A DNA stretch of 64,000 nucleotides, taken from positions 310,001-374,000 of the forward strand of contig NZ_SACY01000002.1 in assembly GCF_004005965.1 (NCBI RefSeq). The letters are read 5' to 3'. Shown here in pieces: positions 24,452 through 33,291 of the stretch (positions within the stretch are counted from its first letter, which is position 1; each line of letters starts with the position of its first letter). A program made the translations under genes and the position numbers. The DNA comes from Sandaracinomonas limnophila (GTDB taxonomy: Bacteria > Bacteroidota > Bacteroidia > Cytophagales > Spirosomataceae). The notes beneath the pieces are model-generated. The model did no database searches, was not told where the DNA came from, and worked only from the letters and a program-made list of their open reading frames with translations.

Positions 24452-26362
24452 ATGCAATTTCAAGCAGGTCCACTTTTGGGAAAAATTAACTCACCAGCTG
24501 ATTTACGAAAATTAGCTTCTAAAGAGTTACCAGAAGTCTGCAAAGAATTGCGTCAATTCATCATCGACAATGTATCTGTAAATGGTGGCCATTTTGGAGC
24601 CTCTTTAGGTGTTACCGAATTAACTGTTGCTCTCCACTATGTTTTTCAAACTCCTGAAGATCAATTGGTTTGGGATGTTGGGCACCAGGCCTATGGTCAT
24701 AAAATTATTACAGACAGAAGAGACGTTTTTCACACCAACAGATTATTGGGAGGAATTTCAGGATTCCCCAAACGTTCAGAAAGCCCATACGATGCTTTTG
24801 GGGTTGGACACTCGTCTACCTCTATTTCCGCTGCGCTGGGAATGGCAGTTGCCTCGAATTACAAAAAAGAATTCGAAAAACAACATATTGCAGTCATTGG
24901 CGATGGTTCTATGACAGCCGGCATGGCCTTTGAAGCCATGAATCATGCCGGTGATATTCCGAATAATTTATTGATTATTTTGAACGACAATTGCATGGCA
25001 ATTGACCCAAATGTTGGTGCATTAAAAGAATATTTAACTGACATTCGCACCTCACATACCTACAATAAAATGAAGGATGATGTGTGGAATTTATTGGGTA
25101 AAATGTCGAAATTCGGCAAATCAGCACAGGAAATTGTCTCTAAACTTGAAAATGGATTAAAGGCATCTCTTTTAAAACAAAGCAATTTGTTTGAGTCTTT
25201 TAACCTACGCTATTTTGGACCCATAGATGGGCACGATGTAGAACATTTAGTTACCGTTTTAAAGGATTTAAAGGATATCCCAGGCCCCAAAATTTTACAT
25301 TGCATTACCACCAAAGGCAAAGGGTACTCTCTTGCTGAAAAGGACCAAACCCTTTGGCACGCTCCAGGTAAATTTGATAAAATTACTGGGGAAATCCACA
25401 AAAAGGTTTCTGACAAGCCGCAAGCGCCGAAATACCAGGAAGTTTTTGGTAATACTATCTTAGAATTAGCTGAGAAAAATCCTAAAATTATGGGGATTAC
25501 CCCTGCAATGCCATCTGGCTCCTCTTTGAATATCATGATGAAGGCTATGCCAGACCGTGCATTTGATGTAGGAATAGCTGAACAACATGCGGTAACTTTT
25601 TCAGCTGGATTAGCCACACAAGGCCTAACTGTTTTTTGCAATATTTATTCCTCATTTATGCAAAGGGCTTACGACCAAGTCATTCATGATGTATGCTTAC
25701 AAAACCTACCGGTCATATTCTGTTTAGACCGCGCTGGGTTGGCAGGAGCTGATGGGGGAACGCATCATGGAGCCTACGATATCGCTTACATGAGGTGTAT
25801 CCCAAACATGATTGTTTTTGCGCCTAGGAATGAAGAAGAGTTAAGAAACATCATGTACACTGCTTCTTTAGATTCATTTAAAGAATTGAAAAAAGCCATT
25901 ACCATTCGCTACCCAAGAGGAGAAGGTGTTATGCCCGAATGGAAAACGGAATTCAAGTCTATCGAAATAGGAAAAGGTATTCAGGTTTTAGAAGGCGAAA
26001 AAATTGCAATATTAACCATGGGACACATTGGCAACCAAGCCCTAAAAGCCTGTGAAATGGTTGCTGATAAAGGAGTTCACCCGGCTTTATTTGATATGCG
26101 ATTCGTCAAGCCTTTGGATGAAGAACTTTTACACCAAATTTTCACAACTTTTGAAAAGATAATTACTGTTGAAGATTCTTGTTTAACTGGAGGATTTGGG
26201 TCATCTGTTGCTGAATTTGCCATTGATAACCACTATTCAAAACCGATCACTCGCTTAGGTATTCCCGACCAAGTAATTGAACATGGCGAGCAATCTGAAT
26301 TGTATAAAATCTGCGGTATCGATGCCGAAAATATTGCCAACACTATTTTAACATTGAAATAG
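24452..26362 (+). CDS. dxs: 1-deoxy-D-xylulose-5-phosphate synthase
   Basis: Thiamine diphosphate enzyme that condenses pyruvate and glyceraldehyde 3-phosphate, the entry step of the non-mevalonate pathway. Seen in 636 residues: N-terminal GHQAYGHKIITDRR, the ThDP/Mg motif GDGSMTAGMAFEAMNH, FGPIDGHD, the DVGIAEQHAVTFSAG catalytic glutamate segment, and DRAGLAGADGGTHHG, in the normal order. The downstream pathway gene ispH is in this window at 1104 on the other strand, so the pathway genes are scattered. Confidence 0.97.
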   Translation: MQFQAGPLLGKINSPADLRKLASKELPEVCKELRQFIIDNVSVNGGHFGASLGVTELTVALHYVFQTPEDQLVWDVGHQAYGHKIITDRRDVFHTNRLLGGISGFPKRSESPYDAFGVGHSSTSISAALGMAVASNYKKEFEKQHIAVIGDGSMTAGMAFEAMNHAGDIPNNLLIILNDNCMAIDPNVGALKEYLTDIRTSHTYNKMKDDVWNLLGKMSKFGKSAQEIVSKLENGLKASLLKQSNLFESFNLRYFGPIDGHDVEHLVTVLKDLKDIPGPKILHCITTKGKGYSLAEKDQTLWHAPGKFDKITGEIHKKVSDKPQAPKYQEVFGNTILELAEKNPKIMGITPAMPSGSSLNIMMKAMPDRAFDVGIAEQHAVTFSAGLATQGLTVFCNIYSSFMQRAYDQVIHDVCLQNLPVIFCLDRAGLAGADGGTHHGAYDIAYMRCIPNMIVFAPRNEEELRNIMYTASLDSFKELKKAITIRYPRGEGVMPEWKTEFKSIEIGKGIQVLEGEKIAILTMGHIGNQALKACEMVADKGVHPALFDMRFVKPLDEELLHQIFTTFEKIITVEDSCLTGGFGSSVAEFAIDNHYSKPITRLGIPDQVIEHGEQSELYKICGIDAENIANTILTLK

Positions 26363-26384
26363 TACTTTTCAAAGAAATTTTCCG

Positions 26385-26392
26385 TACCTTTG
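26385..26392 (+). promoter_or_regulatory. Promoter -7 element of typA
   Basis: TACCTTTG, exact TAnnTTTG match, 54 bases before the typA ATG. Confidence 0.6.
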
Positions 26393-26400
26393 CACCTTAA

Positions 26401-26420
26401 TTTGCCGAAGCTAAGGCAAA
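26401..26420 (+). promoter_or_regulatory. 5'-terminal hairpin in the typA leader
   Basis: TTTGCC and GGCAAA pair around an 8-base loop. From the promoter position the transcript should begin close to 26399, so this stem would sit at the extreme 5' end of the mRNA, where it could protect it or control its translation. Confidence 0.4.
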
Positions 26421-26446
26421 TACTTTAAATTTTATCAAATAAATTT

Positions 26447-28255
26447 ATGCAAAGCATACGCAACATTGCCATTATTGCCCACGTTGACCACGGTAAAACT
26501 ACCCTAGTTGACAAGATTATTCACGCCTCTAAAATTTTTAGAGAAAACCAAGAATTTGGCGATTTAATCCTTGACAATAATGATTTAGAGAGAGAAAGAG
26601 GTATTACAATTGTTTCCAAAAACGTATCTGTACGTTACGGAGATGTAAAAATCAATATCATCGACACCCCAGGTCACGCCGACTTTGGAGGTGAGGTTGA
26701 GCGTGTTTTACGTATGGCAGATGGTGTAATTCTGTTAGTAGATGCTTTTGAAGGCCCCATGCCACAAACACGTTTCGTTTTATCAAAAGCAATTTCATTA
26801 GGATTAAAACCAATTGTTGTTGTAAATAAAGTAGACAAAGAAAACTGTCGCCCAGATGAGGTACATGAGCAAGTATTTGACTTAATGTTTAACCTTGAGG
26901 CAACAGAAGACCAGTTAGATTTCCCATGTTTATATGGTTCATCAAAACAAGGATGGATGAATACAGATTGGAAAGTTCAAACTGAAAATATTTTACCCTT
27001 ATTGGATGCGATTGTAGAGCACATCCCTGCTGCCAAAGCAAGCGAAGGAACTCCACAAATGCAAATCACTTCACTAGATTATTCTTCTTTTGTTGGTCGT
27101 ATTGCTGTAGGACGTGTAGAAAGAGGAACCTTAGAAGAAAACATGCAAATTGCATTATGTAAAGCTGATGGTTCTATCAAAAAGATGCGAATCAAAGAAT
27201 TACATGTTTTCGAAGGACTTGGAAAAGTGAAAGTTTCGTCTGTTTCTGCAGGTGAAATTTGTGCGGTTACGGGTATTGAAGATTTCGAAATTGGTGACAC
27301 CATAGCAGATGCTGAAAACCCAGAGCCTTTGGATCGTATCGCAATTGATGAGCCAACAATGAACATGTTGTTTACTATCAACAACTCTCCATTCTTTGGC
27401 AAAGAAGGTAAATTTGTAACTTCTCGCCACTTAAGAGACCGTTTATTCAAGGAAACTGAGAAAAACTTAGCCTTAAAAGTTATTCCTACTGAAAGTGAAG
27501 ATAAATTTTTAGTATTTGGTCGTGGTATTCTTCACTTGTCAGTTTTGATTGAGACGATGCGTCGTGAAGGTTACGAATTACAAGTTGGACAACCACAAGT
27601 TATTTACAAAGAAGACGAAAATGGTCAAAAATTAGAGCCAATTGAGTCGCTTGTAGTTGATGTACCAGATGAGGTTGCTGGAAAGGTAATTGAATTGGCT
27701 ACACAAGGAAAGGGCGAATTGTTGATAATGGAGCCAAAAGGCGACTTACAACATTTAGAATTCAACATTCCATCTCGTGGTTTAATTGGATTACGTTCTA
27801 AAGTATTAACTGCAACTTTTGGGGAGGCAATCATGGCACACCGTTTTATCAGCTATGAACCATTCAAAGGTGCTATTCCTGGCCGTATCAATGGTTCATT
27901 AATTTCTATGAACACTGGTTCAGCAGTTCCTTATGCAATAGATAAGTTACAAGATCGTGGAGTTTTCTTTATCGATCCAGGAGAAGAAGTTTATACGGGT
28001 ATGGTAGTTGGTGAGCACAATCGCCAAAACGATATCGAGGTTAACCTTCAAAACTCTAAAAAGTTGACCAACATGCGTGCATCTGGTTCAGATGACAACG
28101 TGAAGATTGCTCCAAAATTGAGCTTCTCTTTAGAAGAGTGTATGGAATTTATCCAAAAAGATGAATACCTTGAAATCACTCCAAAATCTCTTCGTATGCG
28201 TAAAATCTATTTGGATGCAAATGAGAGAAAGAGATATGAGCAGAAGAATAGTTAA
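26447..28255 (+). CDS. typA: Translational GTPase TypA/BipA
   Basis: Ribosome-binding GTPase of the EF-G-like family, involved in ribosome assembly and stress or cold adaptation. In 602 residues: G1 AHVDHGKTTL (residues 11-20), the RERGITI switch I segment, G3 DTPGHADFGGEVER, G4 VNKVDKE, then domain II and the BipA-specific C-terminal domain with the loop GEHNRQNDIEVNL. Length and order are normal. A repeat element and a terminator follow. Confidence 0.97.
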   Translation: MQSIRNIAIIAHVDHGKTTLVDKIIHASKIFRENQEFGDLILDNNDLERERGITIVSKNVSVRYGDVKINIIDTPGHADFGGEVERVLRMADGVILLVDAFEGPMPQTRFVLSKAISLGLKPIVVVNKVDKENCRPDEVHEQVFDLMFNLEATEDQLDFPCLYGSSKQGWMNTDWKVQTENILPLLDAIVEHIPAAKASEGTPQMQITSLDYSSFVGRIAVGRVERGTLEENMQIALCKADGSIKKMRIKELHVFEGLGKVKVSSVSAGEICAVTGIEDFEIGDTIADAENPEPLDRIAIDEPTMNMLFTINNSPFFGKEGKFVTSRHLRDRLFKETEKNLALKVIPTESEDKFLVFGRGILHLSVLIETMRREGYELQVGQPQVIYKEDENGQKLEPIESLVVDVPDEVAGKVIELATQGKGELLIMEPKGDLQHLEFNIPSRGLIGLRSKVLTATFGEAIMAHRFISYEPFKGAIPGRINGSLISMNTGSAVPYAIDKLQDRGVFFIDPGEEVYTGMVVGEHNRQNDIEVNLQNSKKLTNMRASGSDDNVKIAPKLSFSLEECMEFIQKDEYLEITPKSLRMRKIYLDANERKRYEQKNS

Positions 28256-28278
28256 AAATTAAAAGTTGAAAGTTCAAC

Positions 28279-28325
28279 AAAGTCCGAAGGACTTTACTTT
28301 TAGTAGCCCGGGGTGAAACCCTGGG
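28279..28325. repeat. REP-like double palindrome
   Basis: Two compact palindromes lie side by side: AAAGTCC/GGACTTT (loop GAA, 28279-28295) and CCCGGGGT/ACCCTGGG (loop GAA, one mismatch, 28307-28325), joined by TACTTTTAGTAG. The GC-rich core stands out from the AT-rich surroundings. The form resembles REP elements mobilised in trans by RAYT transposases; no such gene is in the window. Confidence 0.6.
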
Positions 28326-28340
28326 AATAAGAATAAGTAA

Positions 28341-28373
28341 AAAAACCCTGAACATACATTCAGGGTTTTTTTT
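28341..28373 (+). terminator. Rho-independent terminator after typA
   Basis: AACCCTGAA and TTCAGGGTT form a 9-bp stem with loop CATACA, followed by a run of T. An A-run precedes it, so it could also work for transcripts from the right. Confidence 0.85.
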
Positions 28374-28429
28374 ATGTAATTTGGAACAAAATTTAAAAAT
28401 TAAATGTTGCTACATTAAATATATATACA

Positions 28430-29308
28430 ATGAAAATGAAAAATGTAGAAATGGTTGCCTCTCCAAGCGAACCGCACTATGTTGGAGATGGTTTTAGAGT
28501 TCATAATTTCATTCCAAGTTATTATGGATTAGATATGCAACGAATGAGTCCATTTATTATGATGGATTATAATTCAAAATTTCATTTTGGAGCTACAGAC
28601 CGTCCAAGAGGTGTGGGTGTACATCCACATAGAGGATTTGAAACAGTTACAATAGCCTATCAAGGGAAAGTAGAGCATCATGACAGTGCTGGTGGCGGAG
28701 GAATTATTGGACAAGGGGATGTGCAATGGATGACCGCGGCAAGTGGGGTATTACATAAAGAATTTCATGAGAGTGAGTGGGCAAAAAAAGGAGGTATTTT
28801 CCAGATGGTTCAATTGTGGGTAAACCTTCCTGCAAAAGATAAAATGAGTGCTCCTAAATATCAGGCTATTGAAAACAAACAAATGACTCAGGTTTCTGTT
28901 GGTTCAAATGGAAGCCTAGTTGAGGTAATTGCTGGCGAGTATGAAGGACAAAAAGGGCCCGCTTCAACATTCACACCATTACACATGATGAATGCAAAAT
29001 TGAAAAAAGAAGAAATAGCCAATTTCAATTTCCCAGCAAATTACAACACCTGTTTGTTAGTCATTGAAGGGGATATTCAAGTAAATAAAACGGAACATGC
29101 CCCAGAAAACCATTTTGTGCTAATGGCAAGAGATGGAGAAGATTTCTCAATTGAAGCCAATGAAGACGCAATTGTATTAGTTCTAAGCGGTGAACCCATA
29201 AATGAACCCATTGCGGCGCATGGCCCATTTGTGATGAATACACGACAAGAATTAATGGAGGCCTTCAACGATTTCCAGAACGGGAAATTTGGTTATTTGG
29301 CTGATTAA
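28430..29308 (+). CDS. Pirin family protein
   Basis: The 292-residue bicupin protein of the pirin family has metal ligands in the N-terminal cupin, GVHPHRGFETVTIAYQGKVE with its two His, then HHDSAGGGG, and later a second cupin. Some bacterial pirins oxidise quercetin or affect pyruvate metabolism; the role here is unknown. It follows the typA terminator, and no exact TAnnTTTG site is visible in its leader. Its last 44 bases overlap the 3' end of the convergent comEC gene. Confidence 0.92.
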   Translation: MKMKNVEMVASPSEPHYVGDGFRVHNFIPSYYGLDMQRMSPFIMMDYNSKFHFGATDRPRGVGVHPHRGFETVTIAYQGKVEHHDSAGGGGIIGQGDVQWMTAASGVLHKEFHESEWAKKGGIFQMVQLWVNLPAKDKMSAPKYQAIENKQMTQVSVGSNGSLVEVIAGEYEGQKGPASTFTPLHMMNAKLKKEEIANFNFPANYNTCLLVIEGDIQVNKTEHAPENHFVLMARDGEDFSIEANEDAIVLVLSGEPINEPIAAHGPFVMNTRQELMEAFNDFQNGKFGYLAD

Positions 29309-31094
29309 TTGTGTACAAAATCGTATCCTGAATATGCATTTTTGAGGCAAAGGGCAACAAATGAGAAGAAAACCATCTTCTATCTTTTACAAAAGAATTT
29401 GTTGCCCATACAGCCATCTGTTTACCCCGAATTTGAACCTCAACAAATTCTTTCCTAAATACATACTTCCCAACAAATTTTTGGAGCTTTGGATCTGCAT
29501 GCTTGTATTCATTTGTAAAGACAACGCATACAAGCATTAAATTGAACAAAAGCAAAAGATAGCTTTTTCTAAATTTAATCCAAAGTATCAAAAGAATTAA
29601 AAGTAAATAAAGAAAAACTACATCGTGTATTTCCATATCCAAAAAAGAATACACCGCTGACTTCAAATGAGCAAAAAATAGCATAAATTGATGCATTTTA
29701 GCATATATCCAATCGGCAACAAGGCCCATCCACTGATTTAAAATAGTTAAATTAAAAAACAAAAAGGGACCATATACTGCCACTTGAAAAAAACTTATAA
29801 AAAGCGCCAAAGAGGACAATACCATTAAAAAAGGATTGATCAGAAGGTTTATCCACACATTTGGATACTGATGAAAATAATAAATAATCAATGGAAAGGT
29901 AAGTAATTGAGCGGAAATACCAACGGCAGTAGATTCCCAAAAAAAATAGGAAATTTTAATTAATAAATTAGTTTTTTGAGGTTGCCACAGATTCAAAATA
30001 GGTTTTTGAAAAAGCAGTAATCCCAACACGGCTACATACGAAAGTTGAAATCCAGTCTGGAATAAATCCTTGGGCTCAAATAGCAACAAGAGAAAACAAG
30101 AACTTGCCAAAAGATTTAAACTATTAATATTTTGCCGGAAATATTTTCCTAAAAGCAAGATGGTAAAGGTTGAAGTTGCCCGTAAAACTGGCGCAGAAAA
30201 TCCTGTAACACCAGCATAAAACCATAGTAGAGCCAATAAAAACAATAAACACAACAACTTTGAGGATGGAAACACCTTTTGAATAGCCGCAAAAATTGCA
30301 TTCAACAAGGCAAATAACAAGGCTAAATGCATGCCAGAGACAGATAAAATATGTATGGCCCCTAAATACGAATAGGCTTCTTGTAATTCTGCATCAATCC
30401 CTTGCGTTTCTCCTAAAACCATTGCCTCTGCAACCTCTCTATTTTCTATGGTAGGCATTGTAGATAAGGCGGAGATTCCAAAATTTTGGTATTTTTTCAA
30501 AAAATCTTTAAAATTAACCCTTTCAAGGGGTTGAATAATTTTTTGATTTTTAGCATGCATAAAAACATAACCAACAATACCTTTATCCTTGAAATAAATG
30601 CCCCAATCTTTTTCAAAGGGAAAAACAGGCTTTTCAAAATCGCGAATAGTATCTGCTAGTAAATAAATCTGCCCTACCCTTGGCCCTTTGATTTTTTTAC
30701 TGAAATAGCATTTTATTTTCCATACTCGCTCCTCTAAAAACCATCGCTTATTTTTTCTATACTGGGTTATGGTAGCCACTGTTTCCCAAGATTTTGGTTT
30801 GCTTTTACTTGGTTCATCAACCCGAATAACCAAAGCATCAATACCTTTGGGACTTAATCTGTTCTTTTCAAAAGAAGGTTGATTGAAAATAATTGAAAGA
30901 ATAAACAAACCCAACAAAAGAAATAAACTTTCAAAAAGAAGTTTGTAAAAAATCCCATAAAGCAAAATAAAGAAAGTTAGGAACCCAAGAATCACCCATA
31001 ATTCCAGTTGATCTAAAAATTTACAGGCAAATATTCCGATAATCCAAACAATAAGTACCCGCAACATGGGGCAGGAAATAAAGAGATTTTTCAC
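29265..31094 (-). CDS. comEC: ComEC/Rec2 family DNA uptake channel protein
   Basis: Polytopic inner-membrane protein of the ComEC family, the channel for single-stranded DNA in natural transformation. The 609 residues comprise N-terminal hydrophobic segments, a soluble OB-like domain (residues ~95-200), then the competence domain beginning ILSVSGMHLALLFALLN, followed by about ten helices. The C-terminal metallo-beta-lactamase domain of longer ComECs is absent. The start is GTG at 31094. It is the last gene of a run with sigma factor, anti-sigma, gmk and nadD. A TTAGGC/GCCTAA hairpin (31097-31113) spans the nadD stop just before it, and its 3' end overlaps pirin by 44 bases. Confidence 0.85.
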   Translation of the reverse strand: MKNLFISCPMLRVLIVWIIGIFACKFLDQLELWVILGFLTFFILLYGIFYKLLFESLFLLLGLFILSIIFNQPSFEKNRLSPKGIDALVIRVDEPSKSKPKSWETVATITQYRKNKRWFLEERVWKIKCYFSKKIKGPRVGQIYLLADTIRDFEKPVFPFEKDWGIYFKDKGIVGYVFMHAKNQKIIQPLERVNFKDFLKKYQNFGISALSTMPTIENREVAEAMVLGETQGIDAELQEAYSYLGAIHILSVSGMHLALLFALLNAIFAAIQKVFPSSKLLCLLFLLALLWFYAGVTGFSAPVLRATSTFTILLLGKYFRQNINSLNLLASSCFLLLLFEPKDLFQTGFQLSYVAVLGLLLFQKPILNLWQPQKTNLLIKISYFFWESTAVGISAQLLTFPLIIYYFHQYPNVWINLLINPFLMVLSSLALFISFFQVAVYGPFLFFNLTILNQWMGLVADWIYAKMHQFMLFFAHLKSAVYSFLDMEIHDVVFLYLLLILLILWIKFRKSYLLLLFNLMLVCVVFTNEYKHADPKLQKFVGKYVFRKEFVEVQIRGKQMAVWATNSFVKDRRWFSSHLLPFASKMHIQDTILYTINQPNNQISRSGNR

Positions 31095-31109
31095 GGTTAG
31101 GCATTTTGC

Positions 31110-31682
31110 CTAAAGGTAAAATTTTTTCTGTTTGATTAGCGCAATTACCTTATCAGGTAGTAGATATTTTATAGACCTTTCCTGCTTGATGCAATCACGA
31201 ATATAAGTAGCAGAAATATGCAAAAAGGGCGCCTGAATGACCTGAACTGAAGAATGATCCCACAAATCAGACTGTTTTTTCTCTCCGCGTGGGTAAACGA
31301 TTAGCCCAAAATAATCAAGAATCTTATCAAAGTTTTTCCAACTTTTAAAACTTTCCAAATTATCTCCTCCCATTATCAGTCGAAATTCATGTTGGGGATA
31401 TTTTTCAGAAAGGTGTGCAAGCGTATCTATTGTGTAAGACGGCCTGGGCAAATTAAATTCAATATCACAAGATTTAAATTGGTATTGATCTGCAATTGCC
31501 ACATCCACCATATCCATACGGTCAAACTCGTGCAATAAGGAACTAGATTTTTTGTGGGGATTTTGGGGAGAAATGACAAACCAAATTTGTTGACAATCTG
31601 TTTGGTTCAACACCGCTTGTGCCACCATCAAATGTCCGTGATGAATGGGATTAAACGAACCAAAAAATAAGCCAATCTTCAT
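31110..31682 (-). CDS. nadD: Nicotinate-nucleotide adenylyltransferase
   Basis: Adenylates nicotinate mononucleotide in NAD synthesis. Seen in 190 residues: FGSFNPIHHGHLMVAQ with the HxGH motif near residues 8-22, VISPQNPHKK, the substrate segment PRPSYTIDTL, IMGGDNLESF, and the C-terminal ISATYIRD (SxTxxR) motif. Its ATG overlaps the gmk stop by one base (TAATG), so the two are translationally coupled. It is followed by comEC after 15 bases. Confidence 0.95.
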   Translation of the reverse strand: MKIGLFFGSFNPIHHGHLMVAQAVLNQTDCQQIWFVISPQNPHKKSSSLLHEFDRMDMVDVAIADQYQFKSCDIEFNLPRPSYTIDTLAHLSEKYPQHEFRLIMGGDNLESFKSWKNFDKILDYFGLIVYPRGEKKQSDLWDHSSVQVIQAPFLHISATYIRDCIKQERSIKYLLPDKVIALIKQKKFYL

Positions 31683-32251
31683 TAGTCTTGTATAAAATCC
31701 TCTAGAATTTGTTGGGCTTTTGCTATGGTATCATCCAATTTATCATTTACTAAAATCAAATCAAAATTAGGGGCAAATGATAATTCATAATTCATTTTAT
31801 CAATTCGTTTCGCTAAAGATTCTTCTGATTCAGTTCCTCTATCTCTCAATCTTTTTTCCAATTCTTCAACACTTGGTACACGGACAAAAACTGCTAATGC
31901 CTGATCTTTGTAATATTCTTTTAAGGCAAGTCCACCTTTAACATCAACGTCAAACAGAACTGTTTTTCCTAAAGACCATAAACGTTCTATTTCAGATTTC
32001 AAAGTCCCATAATAAGTACCTGGATAAACTTCTTCCCATTCTGCAAAAGCATTTTCAGAAATTTTTTGACGAAAATCTTCTGCGGTCAAGAAATAATAAT
32101 CTCTTCCATGCTGCTCATGTGCACCTCTGGGTTGACGCGTACAAGCAGAAATAGAAAATCCAAGATGTGAATTTTTGCTTAGAAGCTCCCTAACAATTGT
32201 TGTTTTACCTGAACCGGAAGGGGCTGAAAAAATAATTAATTTACCGTCCAA
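31682..32251 (-). CDS. gmk: Guanylate kinase
   Basis: Phosphorylates GMP to GDP. In 189 residues: P-loop [13 protein letters not shown] at residues 8-20, STRQPR-type GMP-binding segment ([20 protein letters not shown]), and the [13 protein letters not shown] motif. The start must be TTG at 32251: two codons upstream is the in-frame TAA that ends the anti-sigma gene, giving TAA-CAT-TTG. The same frame and 3-base spacing suggest re-initiation after the upstream stop. It overlaps nadD by one base. Confidence 0.95.
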   Translation of the reverse strand: MDGKLIIFSAPSGSGKTTIVRELLSKNSHLGFSISACTRQPRGAHEQHGRDYYFLTAEDFRQKISENAFAEWEEVYPGTYYGTLKSEIERLWSLGKTVLFDVDVKGGLALKEYYKDQALAVFVRVPSVEELEKRLRDRGTESEESLAKRIDKMNYELSFAPNFDLILVNDKLDDTIAKAQQILEDFIQD

Positions 32252-32254
32252 ATG

Positions 32255-32563
32255 TTATTTATTTTGGTCGCAAAATAAAGGAATTAAAATGGAAATTATG
32301 GCAAGAAGAATAAAAAGTTTTGCCTTTATGGATTTGAATAATTCATCAGGACATTTAGATCTACATTTTTCTTTTATGGCCTTTTTCAAAGATTGCTCTA
32401 ATTGGTAGCCTTCTTGGCAAGGCAAGCATTGCTCTTTTTTATTCAAAAAAAGTTGTTCCTCTTCTGCTGTCGCTTCTTTATCAATGATCCTTTGAATCAA
32501 TTGCATACAGTCTCCCTGATGTTCACAATGCTTTTTCATTTCTGGATTTTTATTAGTCAACAT
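32255..32563 (-). CDS. Probable membrane-anchored anti-sigma factor
   Basis: The 102-residue cysteine-rich protein directly follows an ECF sigma gene (9-base gap). Residues 13-75 look like a zinc anti-sigma domain: HCEHQGDC, LIQRIIDKEATAEEEQLF, EQCLPCQEGYQLE and KCRSKCPDELFKSIKAKL, the last typical of RsrA-like anti-sigma proteins. The usual HxxxCxxC has Lys in the His position (KKEQCLPC), so zinc or redox behaviour may differ. One membrane helix (LFILLAIISILIPLF) closes the protein. It probably holds the sigma factor at the membrane until a signal; which signal is unknown. Confidence 0.75.
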   Translation of the reverse strand: MLTNKNPEMKKHCEHQGDCMQLIQRIIDKEATAEEEQLFLNKKEQCLPCQEGYQLEQSLKKAIKEKCRSKCPDELFKSIKAKLFILLAIISILIPLFCDQNK

Positions 32564-32572
32564 ACAAAAAGT

Positions 32573-33202
32573 TTAAAAAGTTCCGTTGGCTGACAAACTG
32601 TCAGTCTGATACCCTCTTTTCTTCGCATAAGAAGCCAAAGTATCCTTTAAAATGGCTCTACCTCTATGCAAACGGGAGCGAACCGTACCAATTGGGATAT
32701 TTAAAATCTTTGCCATTTCCTCATAACTAAAGTCTTCTAAATCACAAAGAATGATTATCATTCTGAAATCGACAGGTAAAGCTTGAATGGCCTTTGTGAT
32801 TTCATCCCCCATCATTTCATTTACTGTTTCAGCCTTTAAGTCGGCCTGAAATGCAGGTTCTGCATCTTCTTCTCCAACATAAGCCTGCTCTACCCATTCA
32901 AATTCAACTTTTGAAGGTCCTCGCGACTTTTTGCGGTAATCGTTAATGAAATTATTCTTTAGAATTCTGAACAACCAGGCCTTTGCATAAGTACCAGGTT
33001 CAAAAGAGCCAATGAAGCGATAGGCCTTTAAACAGGTATCCTGAACTAAATCATGTGCATCTTCCTCATCATTGGTAAGACGCAAGGCAAAATTATACAT
33101 TGCATCTAGATGAGGCATAAACTCCTTTTCAAACAAGGCTTTGGCCTTTTCAGGAGCAATGGATTTTTCTTCCACTTCTAAAATGTCTATCGGAGTATCC
33201 AT
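32573..33202 (-). CDS. ECF-type RNA polymerase sigma factor
   Basis: A 209-residue sigma-70 family protein with region 2 (FEKEFMPHLDAMYNFALRLT, DAHDLVQDTCLKAYRF, AWLFRILKNNFINDYRKK) and region 4 (LPVDFRMIIILCDLEDFSYE, IPIGTVRSRLHRGRAIL), separated by an acidic linker. It is first in a run with an anti-sigma gene, gmk, nadD and comEC, under a TTTG-N18-TACCTTTG promoter. Target promoters and the inducing stress are not deducible. Its own promoter is of the housekeeping type, so there is no sign of autoregulation. Confidence 0.92.
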   Translation of the reverse strand: MDTPIDILEVEEKSIAPEKAKALFEKEFMPHLDAMYNFALRLTNDEEDAHDLVQDTCLKAYRFIGSFEPGTYAKAWLFRILKNNFINDYRKKSRGPSKVEFEWVEQAYVGEEDAEPAFQADLKAETVNEMMGDEITKAIQALPVDFRMIIILCDLEDFSYEEMAKILNIPIGTVRSRLHRGRAILKDTLASYAKKRGYQTDSLSANGTF

Positions 33203-33253
33203 TTATATTTTCTTTGTTACAATAACGTGAAATTATTCTAGCAATTATATGCC

Positions 33254-33283
33254 CAAAGGTAGAAATAAAAAATAACTGACAAA
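33254..33283 (-). promoter_or_regulatory. Promoter of the sigma factor operon
   Basis: On the minus strand, -33 box TTTG (33283-33280) and -7 box TACCTTTG (33261-33254) with 18 bases between them, 51 bases before the sigma ATG. Confidence 0.65.
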
Positions 33284-33291
33284 AAGGCTAA

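Noticed and set aside
25210-25641. 143-codon frame antisense to dxs
   Set aside because: A codon-bias shadow of a conserved gene; no motif.
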